Virus record (IMG/VR): IMGVR_UViG_3300025671_011474
Location: 1-64,000 of that record
Source of the DNA: a virus
Direction: 5' to 3' (one strand)
DNA length: 64,000 nucleotides
Shown: in pieces, positions 18,972 through 30,100 of the stretch
Position numbering within the stretch: the first letter of the stretch is position 1
How the letters are laid out: each line of letters begins with the position of its first letter
Program-made: the position numbers and the translations under genes
The notes under the pieces: model-generated
The model's database searches: none
Told to the model about the DNA's origin: nothing
Seen by the model: only the letters and a program-made list of their open reading frames with translations

Positions 18972-19627
18972 CTATTAGCAAGTAGCCTAAGTACCTCGTC
19001 TATTGATTCGTGTCTATGGTTGTCCTTAAGTGAAATCGTATAAACAAAGGATGAATCCTTAAGTTTGGGAACCTCATGTATTGCTGAGTCGTTATTGAAT
19101 TTAAGATCTATTTGTTGCCCGTCCCCGCACAACATCATTTTTGAGTTCTTTCCAAGTCTACCTAGTACCATCCCTAGCTGCTGTTTAGTGAGATTTTGGA
19201 ATTCGTCTACAATCACGATGCAGTCATCAAAAGTTCTGCCCCTAAAATGTGTTAGAGACACAAGCTCTATGTTCTCATCTTTTTCCATTTTTTCTAGTAT
19301 ATCCGGTTTATTGTAGACCTTTCTCATGTTGGATCTTATAGGAACTAGCCAAGGTTCCATCTTTTCCTCTAAAGAACCTGGTAAAAAACCATTATCCTCG
19401 TTAGATACCGTGGGTCTGGTGATTACTATTTTGTTTACCTCCCTTTTGAAGTATGAGTCCAGAGCTATTTGGACCGCTAACAGAGTTTTGCCACTACCTG
19501 CCTTCCCTGTTATAAAGCTAAATGGATGGTTTCTAATTTCTGCTTTTGCTAGTTTCTGCTCCTCTGATAAGGAGATTGTGAACTTTATATCCCCTTTGGG
19601 TACTCTCTTTTGGGTGTTTTCAGGCAT
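18965..19627 (-). CDS. phoH: PhoH-family ATPase
   Basis: A 220-aa P-loop NTPase of the PhoH family. Walker A is GKAGSGKT at 41-48, followed by VITRP (68-72) and the PhoH-typical FLPGSLEEKM. Walker B is IVIVDEFQN at 137-145, and LCGDGQQID near 167-174 contains the sensor/D-x-x-Q-x-D motif. PhoH is widespread in large phages and has been linked to phosphate stress and RNA metabolism, but its role in infection is not settled. It is encoded on the minus strand with a glycosyltransferase 4 bases upstream in the same transcription unit, forming a two-gene reverse island inside the tail genes. Confidence 0.95.
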   Translation of the reverse strand: MPENTQKRVPKGDIKFTISLSEEQKLAKAEIRNHPFSFITGKAGSGKTLLAVQIALDSYFKREVNKIVITRPTVSNEDNGFLPGSLEEKMEPWLVPIRSNMRKVYNKPDILEKMEKDENIELVSLTHFRGRTFDDCIVIVDEFQNLTKQQLGMVLGRLGKNSKMMLCGDGQQIDLKFNNDSAIHEVPKLKDSSFVYTISLKDNHRHESIDEVLRLLANSY

Positions 19628-19631
19628 TTTT

Positions 19632-20420
19632 TTAATTATTTTTGAGTATGCTCCATCCTAGATCTTCTATCAATTCGGCTAGCATGGTTTCTTTTTGATC
19701 TTTTACTATATCGTTCAGATTATACTTATCTGACCCGTTCTTAAATACTGTGGAACTCTTTAGTAGTTTATATCCTTTTTTATGACTTGAGAAGTATGAA
19801 AGCCAGAGATCCTCTATAAACCAGTATTTCTTTGGACATTCATAGAGACCTTTTTCCATGAATATTTCCATATCTGCTACCATACCCCCAGTTCCACAGT
19901 GGTGAACTTCTTCGTGTGGGTCAACTAGTATCCTGTTTTCTCTTCCGAAGTATCTCGTTGAATTAAATTTCCAGGACCACTGGGAAAGTATGGTCTTAGG
20001 TAGGGCCTCTTTTAAGAATTTTTCTATCGTATCTTCCTCAAACGTTTGGTCGTCATCTATGAAGATGCAATACCTGCTCAATTCTGGATTTCCATATAGG
20101 TGATTTGCAAAATAGAATCTACCAAACCCTCCTATATTAAAATCGCTTTCGAAAATCTCTGAGCTAAAGGATGCTTTTTTTGTTAATATATCTAGTATAT
20201 CCTCGGTAATATCCGAATTGTTGTTCCATATAAACAGCTTGAAGTTCTTGTTTGTCTGTTTATTTAGGGCTTCCACCACTTTATTGAACCCTTCTACCCT
20301 CATCCAGGTACATATAATGACCGGGACAAGCTTGGGTTTGTCCGAATCAATCAGTCTCAATTCGGATTTATTAAGCTTCAAATCATATACTCTCCTATGG
20401 GAGTGTTTATTTCCAAGCAT
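19632..20420 (-). CDS. GT-A family glycosyltransferase (GT2-like)
   Basis: A 262-aa protein with a GT-A fold. The N-terminal nucleotide-sugar strand is LVPVIICTWMR (31-41), then an acceptor-side helix (VVEALNKQT) and FKLFIWNNNSD. The metal-binding acidic motif is IFIDDD at 119-124, followed by a Gly-rich HHCGTGGMV segment and the catalytic-side EDLWLSYF. It probably transfers a sugar from a nucleotide donor to a surface glycan, a virion protein or DNA; the sequence does not say which. It heads the minus-strand unit with phoH, back-to-back with a tail-fibre gene. The divergent gap of 67 bases must hold both promoters. Confidence 0.85.
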   Translation of the reverse strand: MLGNKHSHRRVYDLKLNKSELRLIDSDKPKLVPVIICTWMRVEGFNKVVEALNKQTNKNFKLFIWNNNSDITEDILDILTKKASFSSEIFESDFNIGGFGRFYFANHLYGNPELSRYCIFIDDDQTFEEDTIEKFLKEALPKTILSQWSWKFNSTRYFGRENRILVDPHEEVHHCGTGGMVADMEIFMEKGLYECPKKYWFIEDLWLSYFSSHKKGYKLLKSSTVFKNGSDKYNLNDIVKDQKETMLAELIEDLGWSILKNN

Positions 20421-20444
20421 ATTTTAGAGTTTGAAAATGGATGT

Positions 20445-20455
20445 GATATATATTT
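20445..20455 (+). promoter_or_regulatory. GATATATA-type box in the divergent gap
   Basis: The GATATATATTT sequence lies between the minus-strand glycosyltransferase and the fibre gene, 32 bases before the preferred ATG at 20488. It is the same box family as elsewhere and supports starting the fibre gene downstream of it. Promoter function is inferred. Confidence 0.4.
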
Positions 20456-20487
20456 CAAAACTAAGGAAATCAAAAAATTTACATCAA

Positions 20488-21369
20488 ATGGCCACAGTAA
20501 GCACAACAACGATTCTAGGATCTGACTCGATTTCTTCCTCAAGGACAACACTTAATTCTAATTTTCTATTATTGGAGAATTGGATTAATGCATACAATAA
20601 CACCTTTGGTATAGATTCAACCAATGGTATATTGGATCTTACAAATGCATCCACTGGGAGAATATCAGCGAAGACTGGTAAATTCGATTCAATCACGATC
20701 CCAAGCGGGGGAACAGCACTAGCACAGATAACATCCACTGGAGCTGGTAGTTTCCAAAGCATTAGCACTACAACCCTGACAGGTAGCGGTACCTTCACTC
20801 TGTCGGGTAACTTAAATCAGAGCGGAACAACAACTTTCTCTGGTTCTACCAATTTAAATGGAGCTTCCTCTCTAAATTCTTCATTAACTTATGGGTATCT
20901 AACTGGTAACATCAGGAGTCAGAACACCACGGTATCCCCCGGCATCACTGCAGGAACTGCATTCCCTAATTCTGCCACTGGTGGGGGTGGAATAACGACT
21001 ACCTCAGGAACACCATATGCTATTACGGGACTAGAAGATGTAATTTATGCTAGTTGTAGCTCTGGCCTTTATTTAAGCGTAGGTACGACAGGTGGAACTG
21101 CATCCAATCTCCCTGCTGGTTTAAGAGTAACCATAGTGAACACTGATAATACATCGGGAAGTATTAAAACTGGTGTACAAAGTTCAGCATATACCGGATT
21201 TAACACGGTTAGCAGTTACGGGGAATTCCCGTCTACCGGAATTACCGTAGATGGTGGCAAACCTTATCAATCATCAATTCAGCTCCAGTGGGAGCCTAGA
21301 ATTGGTAAAGGCACCGGAAATCAGGAAGGATCGTGGGTAGTACTCGGATCTACTAATATGACCTGGTAA
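20488..21369 (+). CDS. Short tail-fibre-like protein
   Basis: A 293-aa protein. I choose the ATG giving MATVSTTTILGSDSI rather than a TTG or ATG about 50 bases upstream, because the upstream in-frame segment is basic, unlike a fibre N-terminus, and overlaps the putative promoter box. The N-terminal 35 residues (SSSRTTLNSNFLLLENWI) resemble the trimer-start region of the two later fibre proteins, where an NFxxLxxW/I segment follows a short loop. Residues 60-150 form a Ser/Thr/Gly strand ladder (TLTGSGTFTLSGNLNQSG) typical of beta-helical fibres. The C-terminus (IQLQWEPRIG...GSWVVLGST) looks like a compact head domain. Confidence 0.75.
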   Translation: MATVSTTTILGSDSISSSRTTLNSNFLLLENWINAYNNTFGIDSTNGILDLTNASTGRISAKTGKFDSITIPSGGTALAQITSTGAGSFQSISTTTLTGSGTFTLSGNLNQSGTTTFSGSTNLNGASSLNSSLTYGYLTGNIRSQNTTVSPGITAGTAFPNSATGGGGITTTSGTPYAITGLEDVIYASCSSGLYLSVGTTGGTASNLPAGLRVTIVNTDNTSGSIKTGVQSSAYTGFNTVSSYGEFPSTGITVDGGKPYQSSIQLQWEPRIGKGTGNQEGSWVVLGSTNMTW

Positions 21370-21389
21370 TAATAAAAAAGCAAAGATAG

Positions 21390-23600
21390 ATGGCAAAAAC
21401 ACCTTTTATAAGGCCTCTACAAGTACAGGGCGGAACGTTTTACGCCTTCTCTTCTGCTGCGGAGGATTTATCCTTTACGTTTAATAATTCGGTAAACAAA
21501 TTTAAGTTTTCTAAATTTGCTCTACTCGATATACCGCAAATAAATTCCGGAGATCCCCTCGGAAACTCCATTAAACTGAACGCACCTGATGGTGCTTTCT
21601 TGGACAAGGCTACTAGCGCTGGTAAAATTATTACAGGTAATGCTAATATCGACTTTTCGCAGAGCTTTCAAAGCTACTGTTTAAATTTGGAGACCACCAT
21701 CCTTAGTTCTGATGTATATGACTCGGATTTAAAGCAGAATGTTTCTGAGAGAGTATTCTTTAAGTGGCTAAAAGAACTCGGGGCTATTAGATTCCAGCCT
21801 GCTTCTAGCGATCAGGTGGTTTCAGCACTAGACCAAAATACGGTCACTGTAGTTGATTCCCTCCCGGTTACACAAAAGAGGTACGTTGAGGGGGACCCTT
21901 CTGGTGGGACTGGATCTTATGGTTTAACTGGATCCACTTATAATAGAGTTGTTCAATACATAGGGAATCTTGATATAGTTAACTCGGTTAAAAATAACAA
22001 TAACACATATTCGGAAGTATATGTGCATGTACCTACCAAGGACGGTAACACTCCAACTGTTCTATTTAAGAATGTGGTTGATAGTAATTATTATCCTGAT
22101 TACCAGTGGACCAACAGTCCCTCGGATCCCTTAGATACCGAGTATCTGACTGGTAGAGCATATGACGAATTAAATCCAAGCGGACTTACCAACTTAGCCA
22201 TTTTTGATGATGATGTCTTGGGATCACCCACGGTAACCTTTGAGGATACCTCAGATGGGGCTACTGGTGATGGAAATTGGTATAGCCCAAGAGATACCGC
22301 TAATACTTATTTTAGTGATTCCTCATTTACCGATACTACTTCCCAGATACTTTCCAAATCATATAGTGGAGCTACTGGAGGTGCGGGATTCCAGAAATAT
22401 GTTAGAACCAGATTAGATTCCATTGGTATAGACTTCGACCCTGACTCGTATAAGCAGGTCGTGGATGACGCTTCCATAAGCACCATAGAGGAGTTTAATT
22501 CCACCTCCATATCTGAGGATTTCGATTTTAATTGTGTCTTGATTTATTATGATGTTTATGATCCTGCAGTACCTTCGGATTCCGCTACTAATTTATATGG
22601 GGTATTATTTTTGGATGATGTCCAGTCTGTCGGTTCTGACATATACAGTATACCAGCATTTAAGAAATTTAAACCAAATGTTGTATCCAAACTCAATGGA
22701 AATTCCTATGGTTTAAAACTTAATATCAAGTTCGATGTAGATATTGACCAGACCGGGGTAGAACAGGCTATAAACGATTATTCACCTTTTTCCTTGACCA
22801 TGTTCATGGATGCCATGAACGTTCTTCAGGATGCTTCCTCTACCCTGAACAACAGTGCTTCCACTTACACCCAACTGGAGAACAGAGTTTCTAATCTAGA
22901 GAATCTCACTCTTTCTACCGATACAACTGCCAATCTAGATAGGAGAATAGCTTCCCTGGAAAGCTCCTATGCTTCCAATCAGGCCCTTTTTAACAATACT
23001 CAAGCTGTTATGTCTCTAATAAATCAGAACTACGAGCTTATAAGAGCCATAGTTAATAATGAGACCTCAGTTGAGATTTCATATAATCTTGATGGCATAA
23101 AACAGGGATCTGGTGTTATCGTAGATAGAAGTGTTCCGGATCAGGTCACTATATCCAATAACAATCAGGATTTTAATATCGGATCTAATCTTGGCACAGT
23201 AACTTTACAAAACTCCTCCCCGAATGTGGTTACGCTGGTTAATTACACAAACTACTTGAAACACGTTAATGACGGGGTTCCTATTACTCTCTCATCAGAT
23301 CTTGTTATACAGGTGAGTGATCTTACCTCTAGATGGCAAAGGGGTCAGGTTATGAGATTTAGCTTCGGCGATCAGATTATACCCGGGGATTTCAACATAA
23401 CCTTCCTTACTGACGCTGCCGGTAGATATCCACTGTCGAACCCTAGCGGGGTTAGCTACTCGTCGTTGATAATTTCTCTAGTTGATTCGGATGTTAGCAC
23501 CTATGACTATCTGCCTGTGATAGACATTGTTTGTGTCGATCCAGACAACTTGGTTTTTCAAGCCGACATAATAGGAAAAAGTTTAACTAACAATGGGTAA
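21390..23600 (+). CDS. Virion structural protein with central coiled coil
   Basis: A 736-aa protein with no family I recognise. It starts MAKTPFIRPLQVQGGTFYAFS with beta sequence for about 350 residues, including GGTGSYGLTGST and GATGGAG loops. Around residues 470-560 there is a heptad-like helical region (YTQLENRVSNLENLTL, ANLDRRIASLESSY) expected to trimerise. A beta C-terminal domain ends in IDIVCVDPDNLVFQADIIG. The architecture of globular head, coiled coil and beta tip fits a tail-fibre or baseplate-fibre connector. It is part of a co-directional series of fibre genes. Confidence 0.7.
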   Translation: MAKTPFIRPLQVQGGTFYAFSSAAEDLSFTFNNSVNKFKFSKFALLDIPQINSGDPLGNSIKLNAPDGAFLDKATSAGKIITGNANIDFSQSFQSYCLNLETTILSSDVYDSDLKQNVSERVFFKWLKELGAIRFQPASSDQVVSALDQNTVTVVDSLPVTQKRYVEGDPSGGTGSYGLTGSTYNRVVQYIGNLDIVNSVKNNNNTYSEVYVHVPTKDGNTPTVLFKNVVDSNYYPDYQWTNSPSDPLDTEYLTGRAYDELNPSGLTNLAIFDDDVLGSPTVTFEDTSDGATGDGNWYSPRDTANTYFSDSSFTDTTSQILSKSYSGATGGAGFQKYVRTRLDSIGIDFDPDSYKQVVDDASISTIEEFNSTSISEDFDFNCVLIYYDVYDPAVPSDSATNLYGVLFLDDVQSVGSDIYSIPAFKKFKPNVVSKLNGNSYGLKLNIKFDVDIDQTGVEQAINDYSPFSLTMFMDAMNVLQDASSTLNNSASTYTQLENRVSNLENLTLSTDTTANLDRRIASLESSYASNQALFNNTQAVMSLINQNYELIRAIVNNETSVEISYNLDGIKQGSGVIVDRSVPDQVTISNNNQDFNIGSNLGTVTLQNSSPNVVTLVNYTNYLKHVNDGVPITLSSDLVIQVSDLTSRWQRGQVMRFSFGDQIIPGDFNITFLTDAAGRYPLSNPSGVSYSSLIISLVDSDVSTYDYLPVIDIVCVDPDNLVFQADIIGKSLTNNG

Positions 23601-23616
23601 AATTTTAAAGTAAAAA

Positions 23617-26600
23617 ATGGCATCTACACAAAATTCAATTAGCTCTTTAGTAGCTCAGTTTTTAAGACTTCAGAAGAATTCCATAGAAATAATAAATGGA
23701 CTAAACGAGGTAGCAACATCGACCAGCGATAGTGTGCAGATAGAGGTTTTGGACGAGGATGGATTACCCTCTTTTGCCAATCTGCCAGGCTATGGATATC
23801 TCAGATCTCAAATACAAAGATTAGATTCCAATATACAATCTTTGGCTGGATTAGGTGATAACTTTGCTACTGTTAGAAACCCTGATGGCACATATTCCCA
23901 GGTTTATAAATCCCAGCCGGTGAAGGATCCTACACCTCTCCAAAACTTGCAGGTTCCTAGCACTTTTGATACTAGGGACAACTGGTTCTTTGAGAGTTTT
24001 CTAACTCCTCTTCTGTACATAACTGTAGATGTTACTGGTCAGATCGAGGATGATGCAGATCGGGTAAGAGTAAAGAGGATCATAGCAAACACCGATACTG
24101 AGGAGAAGAAAAATTACTTTGATCAGTCTTTAAGCGGACGAAACGATCTAACCGAGGAGGCATTTATAGAAGCCCTGGATGATGCTGGAATATTATATTT
24201 TATCGATGAGGATAATATAGATCTTCCACTTAGGACCATCAGGAACAAGGGTAATTTCGGCGTGATATCATTTTATGATGATGTTGTGACCCTTACTGAT
24301 GCTAATGGCAGATCCACTGAGGAAACAAGGAGAAATTATAAGCTTACCACGGTAAATTACACGGATACATCCACTAATGTAACCGACGGTAAGACATTGA
24401 GAGTCGGTGATACCCTCCTAACCGCTGATGGTTCTAGATACCGTATAACGAGTGTAAATATAGAGGAAACTTCTGTACAGTTAAAAAGGACTTCTGGCTA
24501 TCAGCCTATAGAAATAGGAAGTGACACTCTGACTCTCCTTTCCACTCAATTTAGTGAGAGAACTATACAGGTTAATATTGGATTTGACGAGAGACAGGGA
24601 ATATTCTTTAAAAAGATCGACGACAACTATAATATAGTCGGATCTACCTGGTCTACTGGTATAATTTTCTTTAGTAATAATCTCAATATAAATACACAAT
24701 CTGGGGTTAGAACTCTAGAGCAGTTTTACCTAAGTAACGTGGCTGATATAGGACAAATTTTCCTAGGAATGGCTAAGGAGAAAAAAATAGCAGCTATTAA
24801 TGCTGAGCTTCCCAACCCACCGGTTTTATCTGCGAGCAACTTCAAGGTAGTACAGATAAACAAGCAGTTAACTCAGGGAACGGATGTTCAAACTTTGAAT
24901 GAAAAGGTTGCCCTAAAGTCTACACTCCAGAGCGAAATATCCCAGATAGATAATTCCATCTCGAGAGTGAGATCTTCAATCAACAGTGCTTCTAATTCTG
25001 CCGTTCTTGGGTCTTCTAATGCGATTTCGCGTGCTAACTCCTCTAGAACAACAGGTAATTCTAATCAATCGCAACAAGCTAGTTTAATCTCCCTTACCGA
25101 ACAAAGGGTGCAGAAACAGCAATTGCTGACTTCCGTTGTTTCTGATATAACAACTTTATCCGAATCCACCCCTCAAATTTCAGTGGCTCCGAAATATAGG
25201 GCCAGGGGGTTTTGGGCAATGCCTGCAGCTAAGGATAGCCCTCTAACTGGTCCTCAGAATGTTATACAATTCCTGATACAATACAGGTATCTTAGCGATT
25301 CTGGGGCTTCCCCAGCAGTGGATCAGATTAACTATGTTGATGAAAACGGACAGGAGAAAACCGGGGCTTTTTCCAATTGGAATGAGATAAAGAGTGAGAT
25401 CAGACAAAAAGTATATGACCCCAATACTGGAACATACGTATGGGTCGAGGAGCAGCCAGATAATGCTGATAATATAAATATAAATCAGCTTGATATTCCC
25501 ATAACTAAGGGAGAGAGGGTGGAGGTCAGAATAAGATCCATCTCTGAAGCAGGGTGGCCAGATAATCCTGCAATGTCTGATTTTAGTGAATCTGTAATTA
25601 TAGCTTTTCCTGAGGATGCGAGTACACAAAGTACTGCTGCTAATATGAATAACAACCTTAAGGATGCTGCAGTTTTACAGGTTCAACAGGATCTTTCCTC
25701 AAAAGGAATCGATGGCCTTCTTTCTCAACAGTTCACAACGGGTGATAAGGTTTATTATCTCGGATCCGACTCGATTGCGAGTGGATTCTATGATAGCTCA
25801 GGGAGTCCGGTTGATCTACTCAGAAAGATAACAGAGTTACAGGACCAAATTAACTCATTGAGTGCAAGACTCACCAGTGCAGCAGGAATTCTGGAGGTCT
25901 CAATTGTTGACTCGTCGGGTAATTCTCAGATTGTGGAGAATGGATCGACTATCAAGATTAGTGGAGGTTTCTATAATCAGATATATGAAACACCAACTAC
26001 AGCTGGTGGGGACGCTGGTAAAATAGCTTCCTCTATCTATGAGATCCGGATCAGTAATTCTTCTGCGGGTGTGCTGGAACTTTCCTCCATTTTGCCCGGT
26101 GGATTAAGTGTTTTGGCAGGAACTGATAGTACTTATCCTCTTCCTTCCGGATACAGCACAAATTTAAGATATGGTGAGGTTCCTATATCCATCACATCAC
26201 TCAATCCGTCGGACATTGTTGTTCCAGGTTCATCCCTGGCTACTGATACCTCTTTTCAATTATTCAGGCAGGCACCACCGTATGCTTCGGGTAATTCGAG
26301 TAGCCAGTATTTATATCCCAGATGGAGGAGTGTAGGTCTAGACAACGACCTCTATATCCAGCCATCCGCTTTTAATTCTTCATATGCATATACTGGGGAC
26401 ACGGACGGTTTACCTAGGAATGGAAGCCAGCTTTTGCCCTTCGATCCCGTGGTTGCTTCAGTCCCCACAGCTTCTGGTACGAATGCTAACGTTTGGAATG
26501 GAACATATAGCGGAAGTACCGGATCATACACCCCAGCTGGCAATGGAACACTTTCGGAGTTCTGTATACATAAGAATCACCCTATTCTAAATACCGGCTC

Positions 26601-27177
26601 TGGAATAGATTTTGAAAATCTAGTTAAACCAGATTTTAGTAACGATGTGGTAGTTTACCCGTATTTCAGGCAATCTGATTATTTCTATGTCGACACAACT
26701 CTACCAAGTAACTTTATGCAGCTAGGGTATCAGGAAGTCTCTGAAGATTTTGTGACTGGCCCAACAGCTTCAGTTAGAGATGATGGTATGTACCCACAGA
26801 AATTAGGATTTACTGAGGATGATTTATATCTAATCGGGAGATACACTTGTGGTGCTTACCTCTTTCTTGGACCACCAACTGCATCTCTTATCCAGGTCGA
26901 GGGGTCAACACAACTAGCTACCAAGAATATAGCGGATTCTTCCGGTTCCATAAATGTACCTCTCATATTTCAATTTAGAGCTACGGATGCTCTTGGTAAT
27001 ATAGGAGGATTTAGAGCTGATGGTAACCCAACTAATATTACATACACTAAAAAAGCGGGGATAGATATACAGGTTAAAAACCAGAGTCCATTCTCATTTG
27101 ACGTTGAAGTTACCGGAAAATATAAAAATGATACCCTTTCTTCTCCAAACTTTACTTCCTCACGGATTATTGGATAA
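23617..27177 (+). CDS. Large virion protein with coiled coils and FN3-like domain
   Basis: An 1186-aa protein of unknown family. The N-terminus is helical (SISSLVAQFLRLQKNSIEIINGLNEV). Two coiled-coil regions are apparent, about residues 420-460 (LKSTLQSEISQIDNSISRVRSS) and 735-755 (LLRKITELQDQINSLSARLTS). Between them (about 540-670) is a fibronectin-III-like segment (IQFLIQYRYLSDSG, then ERVEVRIRSISEAGWPDNPAMSDFSE). The C-terminal 300 residues are beta-rich, end in SFDVEVTGKYKND and probably form an exposed module. Fibre or baseplate attachment is likely from neighbours; no enzymatic motif is visible. Confidence 0.7.
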   Translation: MASTQNSISSLVAQFLRLQKNSIEIINGLNEVATSTSDSVQIEVLDEDGLPSFANLPGYGYLRSQIQRLDSNIQSLAGLGDNFATVRNPDGTYSQVYKSQPVKDPTPLQNLQVPSTFDTRDNWFFESFLTPLLYITVDVTGQIEDDADRVRVKRIIANTDTEEKKNYFDQSLSGRNDLTEEAFIEALDDAGILYFIDEDNIDLPLRTIRNKGNFGVISFYDDVVTLTDANGRSTEETRRNYKLTTVNYTDTSTNVTDGKTLRVGDTLLTADGSRYRITSVNIEETSVQLKRTSGYQPIEIGSDTLTLLSTQFSERTIQVNIGFDERQGIFFKKIDDNYNIVGSTWSTGIIFFSNNLNINTQSGVRTLEQFYLSNVADIGQIFLGMAKEKKIAAINAELPNPPVLSASNFKVVQINKQLTQGTDVQTLNEKVALKSTLQSEISQIDNSISRVRSSINSASNSAVLGSSNAISRANSSRTTGNSNQSQQASLISLTEQRVQKQQLLTSVVSDITTLSESTPQISVAPKYRARGFWAMPAAKDSPLTGPQNVIQFLIQYRYLSDSGASPAVDQINYVDENGQEKTGAFSNWNEIKSEIRQKVYDPNTGTYVWVEEQPDNADNININQLDIPITKGERVEVRIRSISEAGWPDNPAMSDFSESVIIAFPEDASTQSTAANMNNNLKDAAVLQVQQDLSSKGIDGLLSQQFTTGDKVYYLGSDSIASGFYDSSGSPVDLLRKITELQDQINSLSARLTSAAGILEVSIVDSSGNSQIVENGSTIKISGGFYNQIYETPTTAGGDAGKIASSIYEIRISNSSAGVLELSSILPGGLSVLAGTDSTYPLPSGYSTNLRYGEVPISITSLNPSDIVVPGSSLATDTSFQLFRQAPPYASGNSSSQYLYPRWRSVGLDNDLYIQPSAFNSSYAYTGDTDGLPRNGSQLLPFDPVVASVPTASGTNANVWNGTYSGSTGSYTPAGNGTLSEFCIHKNHPILNTGSGIDFENLVKPDFSNDVVVYPYFRQSDYFYVDTTLPSNFMQLGYQEVSEDFVTGPTASVRDDGMYPQKLGFTEDDLYLIGRYTCGAYLFLGPPTASLIQVEGSTQLATKNIADSSGSINVPLIFQFRATDALGNIGGFRADGNPTNITYTKKAGIDIQVKNQSPFSFDVEVTGKYKNDTLSSPNFTSSRIIG

Positions 27178-27197
27178 GATAGGATAAAGGGAAAAAT

Positions 27198-30100
27198 ATG
27201 TCTTCACCAAAACTCTTTGACTATAATACATCCTTCGGGGTTCTTAGAACCAATCCTCTCCTGACTGGGAATCTCAAGATCACTTTAGATTCCACCGGGG
27301 GAGTGTGGTTAAATTCATTTAATGCTAACCCGACCCTTAGCTCCCAAAGGTTTAAGAAATATCAGGTAACTGGTAATCTTCCATACGCTAAGGATGTTTA
27401 TAATTTTTTCGAGGAAGGGGCGGTTCCTAATGATATAATCTTTGAAGTTGGTAAGTTTACTGACGGTGAGAATAAAGCGGTAGATAACTTTGATCTGCAG
27501 TATGATTTCTTTTATGGATCGGGTGCTTCCACTTTAATAGATAGGAATTATACCGAGAATTTTAGATATTTCCAGCCCCTTTGGTTAAGGAAGGAGCTTC
27601 CGGAATTCTTTGTTGTCTTCAAGGTTCCTGAACCCCTCTCATATCCATACAGCACTAACCAGGAGACAATAGTTGTAGGAAAGGAATACAAGCTTGTGCA
27701 GGACCCGGATTCCCCACAGACTTTTTCCATATCATACTCGATCGATAACTTCGGTGATCCTATATCTTATGTAGCTGATGACATGTTTACTGGTGTTGAT
27801 AACTACCCCACGTACTCCGTTCTTTCTGGGACTGGAAAGGTAGTTGAAATGACAGAGCTAAAATATCAGCCTGATGTTGATAATGTGGAGGAATTTTTTA
27901 ACAGCAAGATTTTGCCAAATTGCTCTGTAGTAGCCACCTTTGACTTAAGGGAGGATACACTTATAGGAAGCTATATCCGTGGTATAGTGAATGATCCAGG
28001 ATTTAAGTACAACCCCATAGATTTTTCCCTTGAGAATAATACGTATACCTATTATAATGGGGTATCGATTAAAGATGGAGTTTATACCAGGTCTGGTGAG
28101 TTTTACTATGATTATCTCTCCTCTCCTAATTCTATGATTCAGTCGGATTTTGAAGATTATGTAACCTCTGGGTTTTCTAGAAATGGGATCATATCACCAT
28201 CACTCCTAAATTTGGAGTTTCTTTTCAATGACCAGGATTCCGATCTCTATACTATAAATAGGTATTTTGGATTTTATGTTTCCCGTAATGACCTGGGTGA
28301 ATTTAGGCTGAATGGTGATTATTTTTATAGGTTCAAAGACGCTAACAATAACCTGAATCTTCCTAAGCCTTCTAGAAATAATACGGGTTACTACTATAAT
28401 AATAAGCCACAGTTCCAGAGCAGTACCGGTGGGGTTAGATTATATTATGAAGGCGCCAGTGGATGGATACCGGGTTCCTATGATGTTAACGTAAATGATC
28501 CTCAGAAGTTATACTATATCACGGACAAAAGAGATAAATTTTATTCTCTAAAAAGGACAGAGAACTATATTTCTTCTAATAAAACATGGAGTAATAACAC
28601 TCCCGAATATGCCAAATATGGTCCCTATTACAATGGGGATTTTGGGATAACGGGTAATACTGGTGCAAGTACTGGTAGCTTGGTTGTTTTTGATAAATCT
28701 GTGAATTTGTCTAACTTTACTGGGGCGGACGAGCTTATAGGAAATTATGCAGGAATTTTACCCAGGACTAGGGGTAAAGCTAATTCCTATGTGGAATTTC
28801 TAAAAAAACTTGATTTACCCTCCGAGGTTGTTTTTAAGATATTTTGGCCCAACGGCACATATTCAGAAGATAGCGGGAGGTATGATCTAATACGAAGCGG
28901 GAACTTTTCTGGTAGCGTTCTCGGATGGGGTAAAGGGAAGGCTTATAACTCTGGAGATTACCATTACTTCAATTGGATGGACGGGAAAAAAACCGACTTT
29001 GCAGACTCTTTTGCTGAATGTGTAAAGTCGATAGATACCTCTGTCTGGGATTGTGCAACCTCAGATAATTCGGTTGTGATTGCCTCTAAATCTTCCGGAT
29101 ATTCCCTAAATAGGAATTTTTCTATAGTTCTGTACGAGGACTATGATTCATTTAATAGCTCCTATGCTGGTGTTTGGAATGGGACATCCGCTTTCTCTCT
29201 AGGTGACATAGTTTTCTATGCAGGAAAATATTATGAGGTTACGGAATCTACCGGTATACCATCAGCTACATCATCATCTCCTAATAATCCCCCTAATGTA
29301 GATTCCAACGATTGGTCTCCATATTCGACTTTCAGTAGTGAGGGATACGTCAAAATAGGAGGCGTAGATGCTTCCGAAACTAATGGAGTTGTTTATTTCT
29401 CAGGTGGAACTGATTATCCATTATGTCGTGTGGCCTTTAGTATAGACGACTCAGATAAGGTTAAAAAAGACTACTGGATAGAGGTAGACGAGGGAACTGG
29501 AGTTACTGGAGGAATAGGTATGATTGAGTCAATATCAAGATACGTTGAAGATCCCATTACATCCTCGGGAACTGTAACTGGTTTTGGTGGATTCCAGGAC
29601 CTATTGGTTGCTAATCTTAGTAATCAGAAGATCAAGATAGATCTGGGTAGTGATTCTAGATTTAAGGTTTTTGATGTAGCTAAATCTTATAGCGGTGTAT
29701 TTTCATTCTTTGATCTTAAGACTCTTGATTTCGATCTTTGGAGTTCTTCCTATGGACAAACACCTACCGGGGAATACCACAGATATTTTGACCTTATTCC
29801 GGGAGTCTCCGGACAGATAGTGGAGAATGCCAAATATTTGGTGATGAAAGGATCTGTTAGGGTTGATCGGGGACTGCCGTCCGAAAGGGTTTTAGGCTCA
29901 GGATCTGCTTTTATAGGTTCATCTGTTAGTATCTTTTACGACGAGGGGATAGCTATAGACGGGACTCCTTCGGTTGTAGTTCCTGCCATTTTTACCCAGG
30001 TCTTCTGGGATAATCCTAGTACTATTTATGATGTTGGCTCCATTAAATTTGAGGAAAATCTAGATGCTTTTGATGGATTTTATGGTATTCAATCTATAGA

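Noticed and set aside
20431-20487. TTG or ATG start for the fibre gene before 20488
   Set aside because: The encoded extension is basic, has no resemblance to a fibre N-terminus and overlaps the promoter-like box.
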